A DNA stretch of 64,000 nucleotides. Origin: Dermacentor variabilis. Its lineage: Eukaryota > Arthropoda > Arachnida > Ixodida > Ixodidae. A program made the translations under genes and the position numbers. The stretch covers positions 42,857,277 to 42,921,276 of the forward strand of contig NC_134569.1 of assembly GCF_050947875.1 (NCBI RefSeq), given 5' to 3'. The notes beneath the pieces were generated by a model that had not been told where the DNA came from, searched no databases, and saw only the letters and a program-made list of their open reading frames with translations. Shown here piece after piece: positions 49,167 to 60,049 of the stretch; the stretch's first letter is position 1, and each line of letters starts with the position of its first letter.

Positions 49167-49718
49167 TTATGTCACCTCTCTGCTTGTGAGCCACCAATCC
49201 TCAAATCGCTTTTTGCTAATTTCCACCGCATATTTATTATTTGCATGACTATTGTTATCTCTGAACATTAGGGCCTCAGGAAGCCTGACTGTGCCCGCAT
49301 CAACATCGGGTTGGATACCATCACATTTTAGTATGGGGTGTTCTATTGTTTCTACAGGTTTACCACACACAGTACATGTGTATTCTTCGTTAAATTTCTT
49401 TTTATAGCTCCGCGTTCTAAGACATCTTGACCTAGCTTCAAAGAGAAGGGCACTGCCTCTTGAATTATCATAAAACGCTTCCTTCCTGATCTGCTGTTTC
49501 CAGTCTCGATATAGTTCAACGCTATGCTTCTTTTCCATTGAATTTATCCAATTTTTACCATCCGCGTTTTTAACCTGCCGTTTAATGCTCTTTCTTTCTC
49601 CGTCCTCGTGCCTGGCATACTTACTGGTTAGCTTCCTACTTCTTTTCCGCCATTGTGAATCAACGCTCTTTCTGTATATGTATTTAAATACCTTAGCTGC
49701 CCACCTGTTATCGTCCAA
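49167..49718 (-). pseudogene. LINE ORF2 C-terminal domain with zinc knuckle
   Basis: A 183-codon open frame contains WINSMEKKHSVELYRDWKQQ, YDNSRGSALLFEARSRCLRT and CTVCGKPVETIEHPILKC, a C-x2-C-x8-H-x4-C zinc knuckle. It ends KKRFEDWWLTSREVT. It shares extended similarity with 21613-22017, so both belong to one LINE family. The upstream RT fragment is in another frame (49794-50102), so at least one frameshift separates them. In related elements this tail follows the RT and is thought to bind nucleic acid. Confidence 0.8.
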
Positions 49719-49793
49719 TTTTCTCAGGCGTTTTTCGTATAGGATTTTACTCTGAGCTTCCCGTGCTTCGACCGATGCCTAGCCCATATCCCC

Positions 49794-50102
49794 CTATACT
49801 GCTTCGTTTGTGGTTTTCCCGTGGGCACCTAGTGCTAATCTTCCAACAGCTCTCTGATTTACTTCTAGTCTCGACTGAACTTCTGCTCTTAAGCACAGGA
49901 CCGCATTCCCGAAAGTAAGCCCCGGCACCATTACTCCCTTCCAAATACCTCTCAGTTCCTCATACCTGTTGTACCCCCACAATGCCCTATGTTTCATTAT
50001 CCCGGCATCTCTTCGCCCTTTTGCTATGAGAGACTGTTCTTGCTTTTCCGTGTACCTCTGCCATTTGTTTATCCCTACCCCTAGATATTTGTATTGGGTC
50101 AC
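49794..50102 (-). pseudogene. LINE reverse transcriptase C-terminal fragment
   Basis: The segment begins TQYKYLGVGI, the KYLG block found just after the RT catalytic region in non-LTR elements, and continues through RRDAGIMKHRALWGYNRYEE and LRGIWKGVMVPGLTFGNAVL. This is the usual thumb region before the zinc-knuckle tail. The FADD/YADD catalytic motif lies upstream of the truncation and is absent. The frame differs from the following domain. Confidence 0.75.
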
Positions 50103-50848
50103 TTGGGGTAGTTAATTGCCTTGTATTGTAAGCTCCTGATCAGTTGTATCGTTGAAAAGTAGCAAAGTTGGCGCGCATCTTGTGACAGTTTGTCCAGCTA
50201 CAAATGCGTTCAATTTTTGTTTTTATTTTTGTGCCGTCAGTGTTATTCCTGAAGGAAATTGTCATGAAAGTACGGTACATTAACGATTATGTCGCAACCA
50301 ACGCTTTGCGCCAACTGTTACATAGGATATGTAAATTGCTGTGTTAATTTTGCGTGCACTCTCGTGATAGCGACGACGCTGGTAGCGGCGTCAGCAGATG
50401 TCGCTACCAGCATTGTTCCTGCCCTGTACACCTCTCCTATTACCCAGTAAAACACAACTGGTGAGAAGTCTTCATACACGGCAAAACTCTCTAATGCCGG
50501 GATCATACTCCGTAGTGTACTTCTTTCTGCCCAACAAAGCATTTCGATGGTGTAACAACGCACATGTTTATTCCCACCAAACTAGCTGATGAAACAGGAA
50601 CACGGATGGTATGGCAGACGGTGCGCCAGCGTGCGTCACAGGTCTGCGCGCTTACGTGATCATCGCTGTTTACAAGCATGCCTCTTAGGTCACGGAGCAC
50701 GACGTGCTCTTCGAAATGGGAACCACGACTGGTCGTCACATACGATCATGTAACTAAACAATCGTCGCGCGCTGGAGCAAACGAATTTCTGTGCCATGAT
50801 TACTGAGTCAATAGCTACTGGTTAAGCGCAAAAAAAAAAAAAAAGGAC

Positions 50849-51137
50849 GTCGGTAGTCGGCAACCATCACAGTTGCGGTTTCGTGTCCAGTCGACATGGT
50901 GGCAACCAACCTTGGTGGCATAGGCGTAACTACCGTACCGGGGGGGGGGGGGGGGTGCACTTTTCTCTACTACGCATCCCCTGCTTGGACGACGAGGATC
51001 GTCTTTAGTGCCTTCTCGAGACGTGCCCCCCTTGCACCCCCCCTTCCTGGTAGTTACGCCTATGCCACCAAGGTTGGTTGCCACCATGTCGACTGGACAT
51101 GAAACCACAACTTTGATGGTTGCCGACTATCGACGAA
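50849..51137. mobile_element. Fold-back element with about 90-bp inverted repeats
   Basis: GTCGGTAGTCGGCAACCATC at 50849, continuing through GTCCAGTCGACATGGTGGCA and ACCTTGGTGGCATAGGCGTA to about 50938, is repeated as the reverse complement from about 51047 to 51137. G-run and C-run segments flank a central part of about 100 bp. It lies in EAF intron 3. Confidence 0.85.
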
Positions 51138-51210
51138 GCGGCGCTGGTTAGGCCTAGCGCACTACACAGCGGAGCGGCTGGTAACAACACAGGCTTGTCA
51201 CCAGCTGCCA

Positions 51211-51506
51211 CCTTGGTGGCATACGGGTAACTACCGTATCGGGAGGGGGGGTGGGGGGGGTGGAGGGAACTGTTCTCTACTACGCATCCCCTGCTTGGAC
51301 AGCGAGGATCGTCTTATATAATGCCTTCTCAAGACGTGCCCCCCTTGCCCCCCCCCCCCCTGGTAGTTTCGCCTATGCCACCAAGGTTGGTTGCCACCAT
51401 GTCGACTGGACATGGAACCACAACTTTGATGGTTGCCGACTATCGACGAAGCGGTGCTGGTTAGGCCTAGCGGACTGACTACACAGCGGAGCGGCTGGTG
51501 ACAAGC
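51211..51506. repeat. Tandem partial duplication of the fold-back element
   Basis: The segment starting CCTTGGTGGCATACGGGTAA (51211) repeats the one starting at 50910, a unit of about 301 bp. It includes the right inverted arm and the flank GGTTAGGCCTAGCG ... CACAGCGGAGCGGCTGGT. The left arm is shortened in this copy, so the right arm at 51358-51450 can pair with either left arm. Confidence 0.8.
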
Positions 51507-52574
51507 CTTCGCGAGAAGTTCGCCGTAAATATGTCCGCTTTTAGGACATTCTTGGCGTGTGGTAAGACATAGGGGCTGGCTCCTCCCTGCCCGAAAAGTC
51601 TGTCAGCGGCAGCTGTGGTGACTTCACTTGGTTGAAACGCAGTCCGTTAGCCATACTGCAAACATTACCATTCGCGCGGTTGCGCATTCGCCTAGTATCG
51701 GCACGGCAAGATGCCTACGGGCCATCAAAATCTGCGTAATACCCTTTACTGGCCCGTCGGAGGCACCCCGCTTGCGTTCGTGTAGATCCCAATCGTTTCC
51801 TTTTTTTTCGACGTTATTTTTTTGTATGGTTATAATGAATACCGGATATAAATAAGGTATTTTCGTGTCTGATGGAACTCCATTATAGTGAGGTTCAACT
51901 GTACCACCTTAAGCAGGTAAGAGGACAGAAGATGAAAGAAAAAAAGAAAAGCTCAGCAGTGTTTTGCTCTGAACTCGTTCACTGTAGCAGCAGTTACATG
52001 CTTGACAAATTTGATCATTGGAGAATCCAACTCCTACTTCAATGTACTTCATGACTATCTCCACCTGTGGATCCTTTTACTTCAAGGGAAACCATCTGCT
52101 GCAGCCCGGTTAGCGGGAACGCAAAAGGCAAATGAACTTAGCACTGACTGTGTTTACCTTTTATAAGCAGCTTTCTTACTTGATGATGCTGTTGTTTTGT
52201 CATTGCCACAAAATTGTTATGTGACTCCCCCACTGGTTGTGTAGGATGCATGGTTTCATCTAAATTACATTTCCTTTTTACATGAATGAAGATTATTTTA
52301 TGTTTCATTGTGGTAAATTTGCTCATGAGCTCAGTGCATCTGGAGGTTTTAGCTAACATGGGCTGTAATATGAGGTGGCTGTCATTGCATTCTTACACTA
52401 TTTTAGTGCCATCTGGAATAATGCTTCATTAAAAGCCATTTAAAATTTTTTGTCTCGCTTGAACTTCAACTACTTATATTCTTTGACACAACTATATTGT
52501 CTCTGTGCAGATGGAACTGGCATGCACTTCTTTTCCCCTTTGTTCCTTGTTCATCCATATGTTCATTTCTGCAG

Positions 52575-52960
52575 AGCCGAAGGGAGCAGCAAGATCCAGC
52601 CACGACCCATCACCCCCATCGACAGTGGCAGCAGTGGTGGTGGAGGATCGCGCAAGCATTCTCCCTCGCAGAAACTCTCCCCTCCTCAGCCGCAGACGAA
52701 TGGCAAGCACAGCTGGTCCTCGAGCTCCCCAAATGGGCCCCAGCAGTCACAGTCACAATTGCAACAGCAGCGTACTAGCCAACAGCAGCCAAGGATCTCT
52801 CCAAGCCAGCCACAAGCTCAGCGTAGCAGTCCCCCTGGCAGCCAGAGCAGCCCCTCCATGCCAACCCTGCTGACACCTCGAGAGGGAGGCGGCTCCTTGA
52901 GCCGGGCTCCCTCGGCCAGCAGGGACAGCATGCCACTGCTGACCACTGAGACCCTCCATG
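52575..52960 (+). CDS. Eaf: ELL-associated factor (EAF), internal exon 4 (low-complexity linker)
   Basis: The first base completes the Arg of the previous exon, and the frame continues AEGSSKIQPRPITPIDSGSS. The AEGSSKIQ start is the standard EAF junction after the folded N-terminal domain. The remaining ~120 residues are a disordered linker rich in Ser, Gln, Pro and Gly (runs of GGGG, QPQ, SQSQ, QQQ), ending near RDSMPLLTTETLH plus one base of the next codon. Vertebrate EAF1/EAF2 (about 260-270 aa) have a Pro-rich linker here; this one is clearly longer and Gln-richer, typical of arthropod regulators. The acceptor is cattcatttctgcag-like (ends 52574) and the donor is gtaggt (52961). Phase is 2 in, 1 out. 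An in-frame ORF continues into the intron to 53052, so intron retention would add about 30 residues before a stop. The exon call is strong; the linker's function is not visible from sequence. Confidence 0.9.
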
Positions 52961-53319
52961 GTAGGTTCATCCTACATCACTCTGCTGTTTTCATCTCTGT
53001 TTCTCTTGTCTGGCTATGTTATAAAATCAACACAGCATGTACAGGAGGTTGATTCAACTGATGTCAACAAACTTGCAGCTCAATTGAATTGGTGTTAGCA
53101 GCACCATCGTGCCAATAGCTTTTAACATATCACCATTGTGTTTAGGTTTGAGCCAACCGTGAGATGAATGTCAAGGCTGGTCACATTAAGGGCTTCACCG
53201 GCAACACTTTACGATGGTTCCTTAGCACATGTGCTGTTTTTCACCTGTGGAGAGATAGAGCGAAATAAAGTTTTAGTTTCTGAAACGGTAATCCAAGTTA
53301 GGACCCGGTTCACCTTAGG

Positions 53320-53440
53320 TGTGAGGATTTCTTATTCTAGGAACCCTCTGGCTTGGGCTGCCTCCTTGGCCCAGGCGACGAGACTGTGTTGGCCATCCAG
53401 GTCGTCAGAGGAAAGCTTGCCTCCCACATTTCAGTGGTGA
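53320..53440 (-). repeat. Dispersed repeat related to 42110-42260
   Basis: This is the second member of the pair, lying in EAF intron 4. A minus-strand frame (53337-53567) reads EMWEASFPLTTWMANTVSSP; no known domain. Confidence 0.45.
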
Positions 53441-53449
53441 TATAGATAA

Positions 53450-55299
53450 GCTTTGATTTCGGGTGCTCTTCTTGTGCTTCTGTGGGGCGTCCTTGTTTGG
53501 AGTCGTCTTGTGGAGCTTGTGAGGTGGGGTCTGTGGATGTGTCACGCATTGGGCAATTCTGGACCATGTGTTGTGGAGGTTCGGTATTTATTGTGTTATT
53601 AGAAATAATTTGTGAAGCAAAATATATCTTTGAATATGCTTCCCGACATGCTATGCATTTTCCAACTGCTAATTGCTATTAAGTTTACTAAACGACAAAT
53701 GCCAGCAGCATTTGTAGCCAGCAGAACTGCCGCCCCAAGTGCCAGTAGCATTTGTGGTGACAGTGGCATAGTAAAGTGGGCAACGAAGTCACTATAATTG
53801 CTGTGCCTGCACGGTTGCAGTATTGATAGCATGTGGAACTTGCTAGACATTTGGCTTTAACGAACAGATGTAATGTAATACTAAGGCAGTGTGCAGTGAA
53901 AATGTCCTTCAGGTGGCATAGAAAATATTTGTTCTGGTATTACCAATAGGCCTTATGCCGAATGACACGTCTTTTGGGCTCTTGCCATTTGACAAGTGCT
54001 TAATTTACATGGGAGCATGGGATTGGGGAAATATCTGCATTGAGCCAGGGGCTAAGCAACTGATATCACGACGGTATCATTGTTATTACAAAAGTTACTT
54101 GCCACAGTGTATTGCTCGTTTTAAAGCATTACCTCTGAAATTTGGGGTGTATTGAATGTTTTTCTGTTACGATTTCTTAGTTCATTATTTTGCAATTTTC
54201 AATGTGTTATCAACCTTACAGTGCTGATGCTTACGCAGTGCTATATCATTAAGGTCCCATATTTTATCAGCTTACATGATGTTTTGTCAGGGAGGTTTGA
54301 GTGATACAAGATTGTTTCTGCATCCTTATTTTACCTGAATAATGGTTCAAAGAAGACTCGAAACTGAGCAGGAGCAGAAAGCGGATTACCAAAAGAAAAG
54401 AAATAAAAGAAACAGATTTATACACCTGCTTGTTTTTCTTTTTTTTTTATAGGAGTCCCTTTCTGTTAATTTTTATGCAGGACCTTTCTGACCATCATGA
54501 CTACTGTATGAAGAGATCTGACCAGACGCTGTGTAACGTATATAAGTTCTAGCCAATATGACGTCATTACATTAATTCCGAGCACCTCAACTCTAAGTTA
54601 ATATTTTTATTTTTGCTTTAATTGCATTTATATTAGTTGCACCACTTGTACACATTTAGATTGTTTACATTCACATTTAATGAAAGCATATTTCCTCATG
54701 GGCTAGAGTGCCAAGGCATGCATTCCAACTTAAGTGCTTGTGGAAGTCAATTTGTCACAGTGCAGTCTGATTTTCTGAAGCACTGGATGTGCGCATGTTT
54801 GCTTTAGTATGATGAAAAACATGGGAAGGGTGTACAGTAACAGCACTGTCATGTATTGTGTTCACATTAATGCTAATGTCGTTCGCACAGCACGCTTATA
54901 GAGCCAAACATGTTGCCACACTGTGTATTTGACAGGCACTTGAAAGAAGAATCTCCTAAGCACAGTATGCAAAACTGCTTGTTTTCAATCGTAACAGGAA
55001 TCTACCTGTGAAGAAAACAACAATCAGAGGTTACCAGTATCATATCCATAAGTAAACGTAAGCATGAAATGCTTCGTGTTACATTATGAACATACATAAT
55101 CTTATTCCTCTGTCTTCTTTAAGGTATTTCATGTGTTCTTGGTTGCCTCTCCAGTTGCAGCTTGCTCACACATGCTGATCTGCAACATAACTGACTCTAG
55201 ATGCAACTTGCACAATCACTCCAGTTGTGGCATTATTAGGACATTACATCCTCAAGATTGGGCTCCTTTATTTGTCTTGACATTTCTTGTATGCTCATC
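53450..55299. other. AT-rich intron sequence (EAF intron 4)
   Basis: No exon, repeat or RNA recognised up to the P-like transposon. Confidence 0.6.
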
Positions 55300-55568
55300 C
55301 CCGGCCGCTCAATGGAAACGCACTTGGTGCGGCCTGTCGCGTCACGCCGGTTTTACTGGGCGAGGGCGTGATGCGAGAGTTTACAGTTTCCGCCGTCGGG
55401 GCGCCACTGCTCAGAGACGCTTTGCAGGAGGAAGAGCGCCCGAGCGCCACAGAGCCAGTGGGGCTCACGCGTCGCAGCGGGTTTCTTTATGATATACGAC
55501 TGCCCTACTGGATCTGCACACGTGTGTGATCGTGTACGGCGTGAACAGACGTTAGCACAGACGGTGCC

Positions 55569-55778
55569 ATGCCGCGCAACTGCTGTGTGCCGCTGTGCAG
55601 CACCAACGCAAGGGAAGATCCGACGATACGATATTATGAATTTCCGTGCGATCCTCAACGGCGGGCAGCATGGTTGAAGAACATGGTTTCGCCATGTTTG
55701 GCGAAAACAGCCGTTAGACTTCCCATTCAGGATGGTGAAACTTGTCTTGCCACCTGCCATCTCATCTGCAGCCAGTGA
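55569..55778 (+). pseudogene. THAP-domain N-terminus of P-like transposase (truncated)
   Basis: The ORF begins MPRNCCVPLCSTNAREDPTI, with a C-x4-C pair near the N-terminus and RAAWLKNM near residue 33. These fit the opening of a THAP (C2CH) DNA-binding domain, where a Trp follows a basic segment. The expected second half (C-x2-H and the AVPTIF-like end) is not recognisable, and the ORF ends at 69 aa. A shifted frame carries the next transposase-like segment. In P-type transposases THAP recognises sites near the ends of the element. The ORF begins about 270 bp inside the left TIR, the expected place for the first exon. The ORF break, missing zinc ligands and missing catalytic core mark it as non-functional unless splicing rescues it. 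Confidence 0.6.
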
Positions 55779-56571
55779 GCTCTCGAGTGAGCTTGAATTC
55801 ATTACAATGTGGAGTGAGCTAGTAGCTGATAGAGTTAGCACCAATTGCGTATACCTGGCCGGCTACATTGCACGTGCATGTGAGGAAAAGGTGCAGTTGT
55901 TCTACAAGTTTAAAAAATTTGATTAGGCGTGCATTCTTTTGTCCTTTGTTTAAGCGACTAATTCACACATGTGTGTGTGTGTGTGTGTGAATTAGTCGCT
56001 TAAACAAAGGACAAAAAAATGCACGCCTAATCAAATTTTTAAAACTTTTTAAACTATATATATATATATATATATGTCTGTGGCTGATTTCATTACGAAT
56101 ATATTAGATTATGTTCCTTTAGTACCGTTTTTCAAGCTAAATTTTTATGCTCGTCTTCAGGTGGCTTGTAATTCCTGCAAACTCCCTTTTCAAGCAGCGG
56201 GGCCAGCTGAAGCAATTTATAGATTGATCCGCAACGTTGATGATGGATGGCTAAGGTACCCAACAATAGAAGCAGTTGGCCTGTGTAAGCTTGTATGCAC
56301 CTTCATCACCAAGGTCATGAAGTGCTCAGACGTGAGACGAACAAGCAGGCTCTGCAACACCTTGATGTCAGCACTACTTCCTCATTTCACACAATTTCCG
56401 GCGCTGACTTGTGAAAAAGAGGATCGCAACCATGCTGAGGACCTCTGCAGAGTATTTTTGAGCAAGCTCATAAGACCATTGTTGACGAACTGGGCTAGCA
56501 GCCTGAATTCGACAGTGGAAAAAATTTTGCTTACACATAAACCTCTCTTGAGGAAAGTTCTGCGCTTGTAA
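55753..56571 (+). pseudogene. C-terminal remnant of P-like/THAP transposase, split by a palindrome
   Basis: Two pieces are visible. The first (about 55753-55926) has VYLAGYIARACEEK, like the hydrophobic YxAGYxA motif before the C-terminal part of P/THAP9-type transposases. The second (about 56149-56571, ending LLRKVLRL stop) has RNVDDGWLRYPTIEAVGLCK, similar to the (G)GL-x-YPS-x-E-x-V-x-LC block that follows in this family. A palindrome with a TG-repeat loop lies between them, and the first piece stops just inside it. A cttcag acceptor-like site at 56155-56160 could join the second piece to an upstream exon. The RNase H-like catalytic core expected before the first motif is absent. Motif resemblance is from memory of the family, so confidence is moderate. 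Confidence 0.55.
55902..56053. repeat. Palindromic hairpin (about 62-bp arms) with TG-repeat loop
   Basis: The left arm (about 55908-55968, containing GATTAGGCGTGCATTC and GTCCTTTGTTTAAGCGAC) is repeated as its reverse complement at about 55984-56044, with very few mismatches (a C/T difference in the T-run is visible). The loop is a (TG)n tract. Weaker complementarity extends the arms to 55902 and 56053, and a (TA)n run follows. Near-identical arms indicate a recent origin, either fold-back duplication in vivo or a snap-back artefact in library or assembly. Confidence 0.9.
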
Positions 56572-57225
56572 CGCTTTCAGATTCTGTGTACATGAACGTT
56601 GAAATGAAAAGAAAAACTGGACTCGACCTACTGACTTCTGGCTTTATTGTCTTCTTTTCGACCATTGATGTAGGCTAGTAGTGCCCATTTGCAAAACATT
56701 TCCCGCATATACCCGTGAACCGGCTGAACTATAATGCAGTACATTTCTGCATGTCCAGAAATGCAAAACAGCGTTAATCATCGGCTCTAATTGTGGACCA
56801 GACTGATCAGAGTTCGGACTTCTTAAAACGAGCATTTTTATGCTAACCAACTAATTATATTCAACAAGTTAATATAGCGGATAACCGGCTTCGTGTGTGT
56901 CAAACGCTCGAAGAAGCGCACCTAACATAGGTGACTTCGGACACAAACTGTCGCTGACAACTGCAGCGATGCTGACGTACTGCTATCAGTAGCAAATCGT
57001 CAGTTGACATTACCATTCATATTTTGTGAAACACCGCTACACAGCTCTTTATTGGAACAAATCAAGCGCTGACCACGTGGCCGCGGCGGGCGGAGCACAG
57101 CTCTCCCCCCGCAACTGTCCCGGAGCAGTGGCGCTGCGGCGGTGGCGGTGGGAACTAGGCGCGTCACGCCTCTCTTGGCCGACGTGATGGGCCGGAACCA
57201 AGTGCGTTCCATTAAGCGGCCGTGG

Positions 57226-58753
57226 CTCATCATCAACATAATTATCTTTCTCACTGAGCTATTATAGACCATTCTTTCTATTTATTTATTATTATTCTTT
57301 TTGCATCTGGTAGGTTCACTTCCTAATGTCATGAGTTTACATGTATGGTTCACACTTCCTGTGGGTGCCCTATCATGTACATTTGCTTTTACAACAAAAG
57401 ACACTTCATTGTCCCTTGAAAAATACCATTCTGGTGTACAAAGATGCCAGAGTTGTGAAAATATCAGCACTTGTTTGTTCACCTAAATGTCTGTAATTTT
57501 TGCAGCCATGCATTGGGTAAGCTTACTACATTTGACATTTTCAGTAACACTCAGTGTATTCATTTGTGGCAATTGGGGTACACTGCTGCATCACCTCTGA
57601 TATGTGAACGGTGGCATGCCTGTGTTAGGTACCTTTTGTCCACGAGTCATTTTGAGTGTAAAATAGGTCAGAAACCAGCATAATTGGTATAGTACAGACA
57701 GCATAAGCGAATTCTCTGTGTGTTATCCGCTGAAGACTTGAAGATAATGGATACATACTATCTAGACTGACTTCCAGTTACACTGTTATTTACATTCCAG
57801 TGTTATCTTTGCCATGTGTTTAAGTATAAGTCTGATGCTAACATGTACAGTGATGTATATTTCAGTGTTATCTCTGTTAGGCATTTAAGCGTATGCTCAC
57901 TGAGGCTTTCCAGGGCAGCATTTCCAGCTATCACTTCGTACTGTCAAACTAGACGAACTTAATTGCTCTAGGTATTTTCATTTCTAGTGTCATAAGCATA
58001 TGAAAGAGTGTGAACACTTGACTTTCTGTACATTTTAACTCATACTTAAATGTCTATATTTTCGGAGGTACTCAAAACATGTATGATTTGCTTGAACCAT
58101 CTCTCCTTACCTTAGTCCCTTAGTGGAAAGCATACCAGCATGCAGTCACTTGCTGTGCTCTTATTTACTCCTGACTACATATTGAATACCACAGAACTTA
58201 ATGTCTAAGAGGTGTTATCTTTTATATAATGAATGTTTAACTAAAATATTTATAAGCCTGACTGTAGCAGTTGCAGCCATAGGAAACATATTTTCAATGT
58301 GAGAATGTGAGATTGGCATTTAATAAGTTACCTATCTAAATATGAAAAAATAAGGCTGTTTTTAGAAAATATTGTTTTATTTATTATATGTTCATTTTGC
58401 TAGCTAATACATTTTATCCACATTTATTTTTGGCATGGTGTTGTGCTGAACCACGACATGTATTTTTGATTACATGATGTCCACACTATTATGGTGGCCA
58501 TAGTGCATTACATGTGATTACGGACTTAAACAGAGACAGCATTTTGTCATCCATCTTCTTGCCTTGCCTTGCCCTGTGGTGACTCCTAGTGTCAAGGCCC
58601 TTTAAAGAAGTACCCCTGTGGGACATATGTGGGAGCACCATGGCAAAAATGCGATAGTAGTATGCTTCTTGCAGTTGCAGCTACTTAAAAGCGAGTGAAA
58701 CATTTAAATTTAACTTCCTCTATGTGACTCCATGCTTTGTTATGGCCGTGCAG
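57226..58753. other. AT-rich intron sequence before EAF exon 5
   Basis: No recognised element. A weak direct repetition of CAGTGTTATCT(T/C)TG at about 57799 and 57864 is visible. Confidence 0.55.
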
Positions 58754-58930
58754 ACTGCCAAGAAGAAGTTCCTGATGTGGGCGTGTTGTCGGACTCTAGT
58801 GATTCGAGCAACTCTACTAGCAAGAGCTCTGCCAGCTCAGACTCCAGTGACTCTGAACATGAGGATGCTCCACCGACACCACAGAAAAACTCTTCCTCTC
58901 AGCCTTCCCACTCTTCCAGGGGTCCTCATG
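58754..58930 (+). CDS. Eaf: ELL-associated factor (EAF), internal exon 5 (Ser/acidic region)
   Basis: The first two bases complete an Asp codon split by the intron. The frame then reads CQEEVPDVGVLSDSSDSSNS, continues with Ser/Asp/Glu-rich residues (SKSSASSDSSDSEHEDAPPT) and ends PQKNSSSQPSHSSRGPH plus one base. In EAF proteins this Ser-rich acidic stretch (SSSGSSSSDSES-like in vertebrates) is the C-terminal transactivation region. The acceptor is gttatggccgtgcag (ends 58753) and the donor is gtgggt (58931). Phase is 1 in, 1 out, matching exon 4. The family's terminal LQLSESGSDSD-like motif was not found downstream, so the last coding exon is probably beyond position 64000. A shorter transcript reading through the donor would stop at 58965. 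Exon identity is good because phase, position and composition agree, but low complexity makes it less certain than exons 2 and 3. Confidence 0.83.
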
Positions 58931-58965
58931 GTGGGTCTCTGACATTGTTTCTAAAAATGAACTGA

Positions 58966-59060
58966 ATTCTGGGCTTTTACATGCTAAAACCATGATCTGA
59001 TTATGAGGCACACCCTAGTGGGGGACTCCAGATTAATTTTGACCACCTAGTGTTTTTTTA
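58966..59060 (-). mobile_element. SINE fragment, antisense
   Basis: Read on the minus strand it contains GGAGTCCCCCACTAGGGTGT and GCCTCATAATCAGATCATGG, matching the 3' half of the SINE at 4172-4339. It starts 35 bp after the EAF exon 5 donor, in intron 5. Confidence 0.75.
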
Positions 59061-60049
59061 ATGTGCACCCACTACACAATACAGGTCTCTTACATTGTCT
59101 GTCTGCTCTTAATGTGCATCGATTTTGTTACCTTATCATTTGTCCCTGTCTGGATGGGCTGTTGTCAGATTAGTCACATCACACCAGCTAGCCCCAGCAC
59201 CAAATTTTATAGTGTAGATTTAGGCGTAGTGTTTGTCAAGTCTGGCACCAAAGGTAATCAACTAATTACATATACAATCAGAGGCAATTAATGCACTTCT
59301 GCATGCATTGCATATCAAGTTGTATTTATCAGGAACAGATGAGGGTTCGTGCAAAACTTTCATTGTAACATGTTACAAATTCATCTATTCTACGGATTAT
59401 CGCACAGATTGATGGGGAACAACTAGATGAATGACGTCATTTTTCTAACAGTGTGTCATGTTCTAACTAAAATTGATAATCAAAAAGGGGTAATCGTCAT
59501 AGTACATACATAAATACTTACACAGCGCAAATATGAATTTCTATGATAGTTCAGTAGTTCAGCTGGTGCTTGCAGCTGCTGCATGAATTGTTGAACTTAT
59601 CTCATTTTAGCTTCAAAGACTTTCGATGGACATCAGATTTCTGGCAGAAAGTGAGTATATGAAACTGAGACCATGAGCCCAGTAGAAGTCACATTTAAAA
59701 GAAAGGTCAGCAGGAGCGCTGACTACTGGCAAATTTTATTTACTCAGAAAGAACACACACAGTTATATAGAAAAAGTAACCTCCTGGCATCCCTGGGTGG
59801 TCATCAAACCACCAGACATAATCGCTTTGTCCCCTGCAAATGCAGGATTATGCCCTAATGGGGGCTTACTCCTGGGAACACTCTAACCCTAGAGGTGGAG
59901 GAAAGCGCCGACTGAAGCCTGCATGGTCGTCATGTCTTGACATGAAGCCTATATGCAGACAGGCTGGCACTATCCTGTGTTGAACGATGCTCACTCTCCC
60001 ACACTCACAGGAAAAAGAATGTTTTGTGCTAGGACGCTAATGCACAGAT

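Larger units (their letters stand above)
49008..50113 (-). mobile_element. 5'-truncated LINE on minus strand, ATCC-tailed
   Basis: Read on the minus strand, the element starts near 50113 in the reverse-transcriptase C-terminal region, runs through ORF2's end, has a 3' UTR with CCCCGTTTCAAAGGGGACGC (about 49041-49060), and ends in ATCC-type repeats (49008-49032). It lies in EAF intron 3 in antisense orientation. The flanking DNA on the left (starting AAAGGGGTACGACACAAAAA at 48626) looks like a separate dispersed repeat into which the LINE inserted. Confidence 0.85.
55300..57225 (+). mobile_element. P-element-like (THAP) DNA transposon, nearly complete but defective
   Basis: Both ends share a terminal inverted repeat. 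The left end starts CCCGGCCGCTCAATGG and continues AAACGCACTTGGT. The right end, read on the minus strand, starts CCACGGCCGCTTAATGG and continues AACGCACTTGGT. Similarity continues weakly inward (GCGCCACTGCT in both arms). The hexamer ctcatc flanks the element on both sides (55294-55299 and 57226-57231) and may be what is left of an 8-bp P-type target duplication. Inside, on the + strand, lie a THAP-like N-terminus and a P-transposase-like C-terminus without the catalytic middle, plus a palindrome (55902-56053). At 1.93 kb it is shorter than an autonomous P element (about 3 kb), consistent with internal deletion. It sits in EAF intron 4 in the sense direction. TIRs and order are seen; family assignment rests on THAP and the tail motifs. 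Confidence 0.75.
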
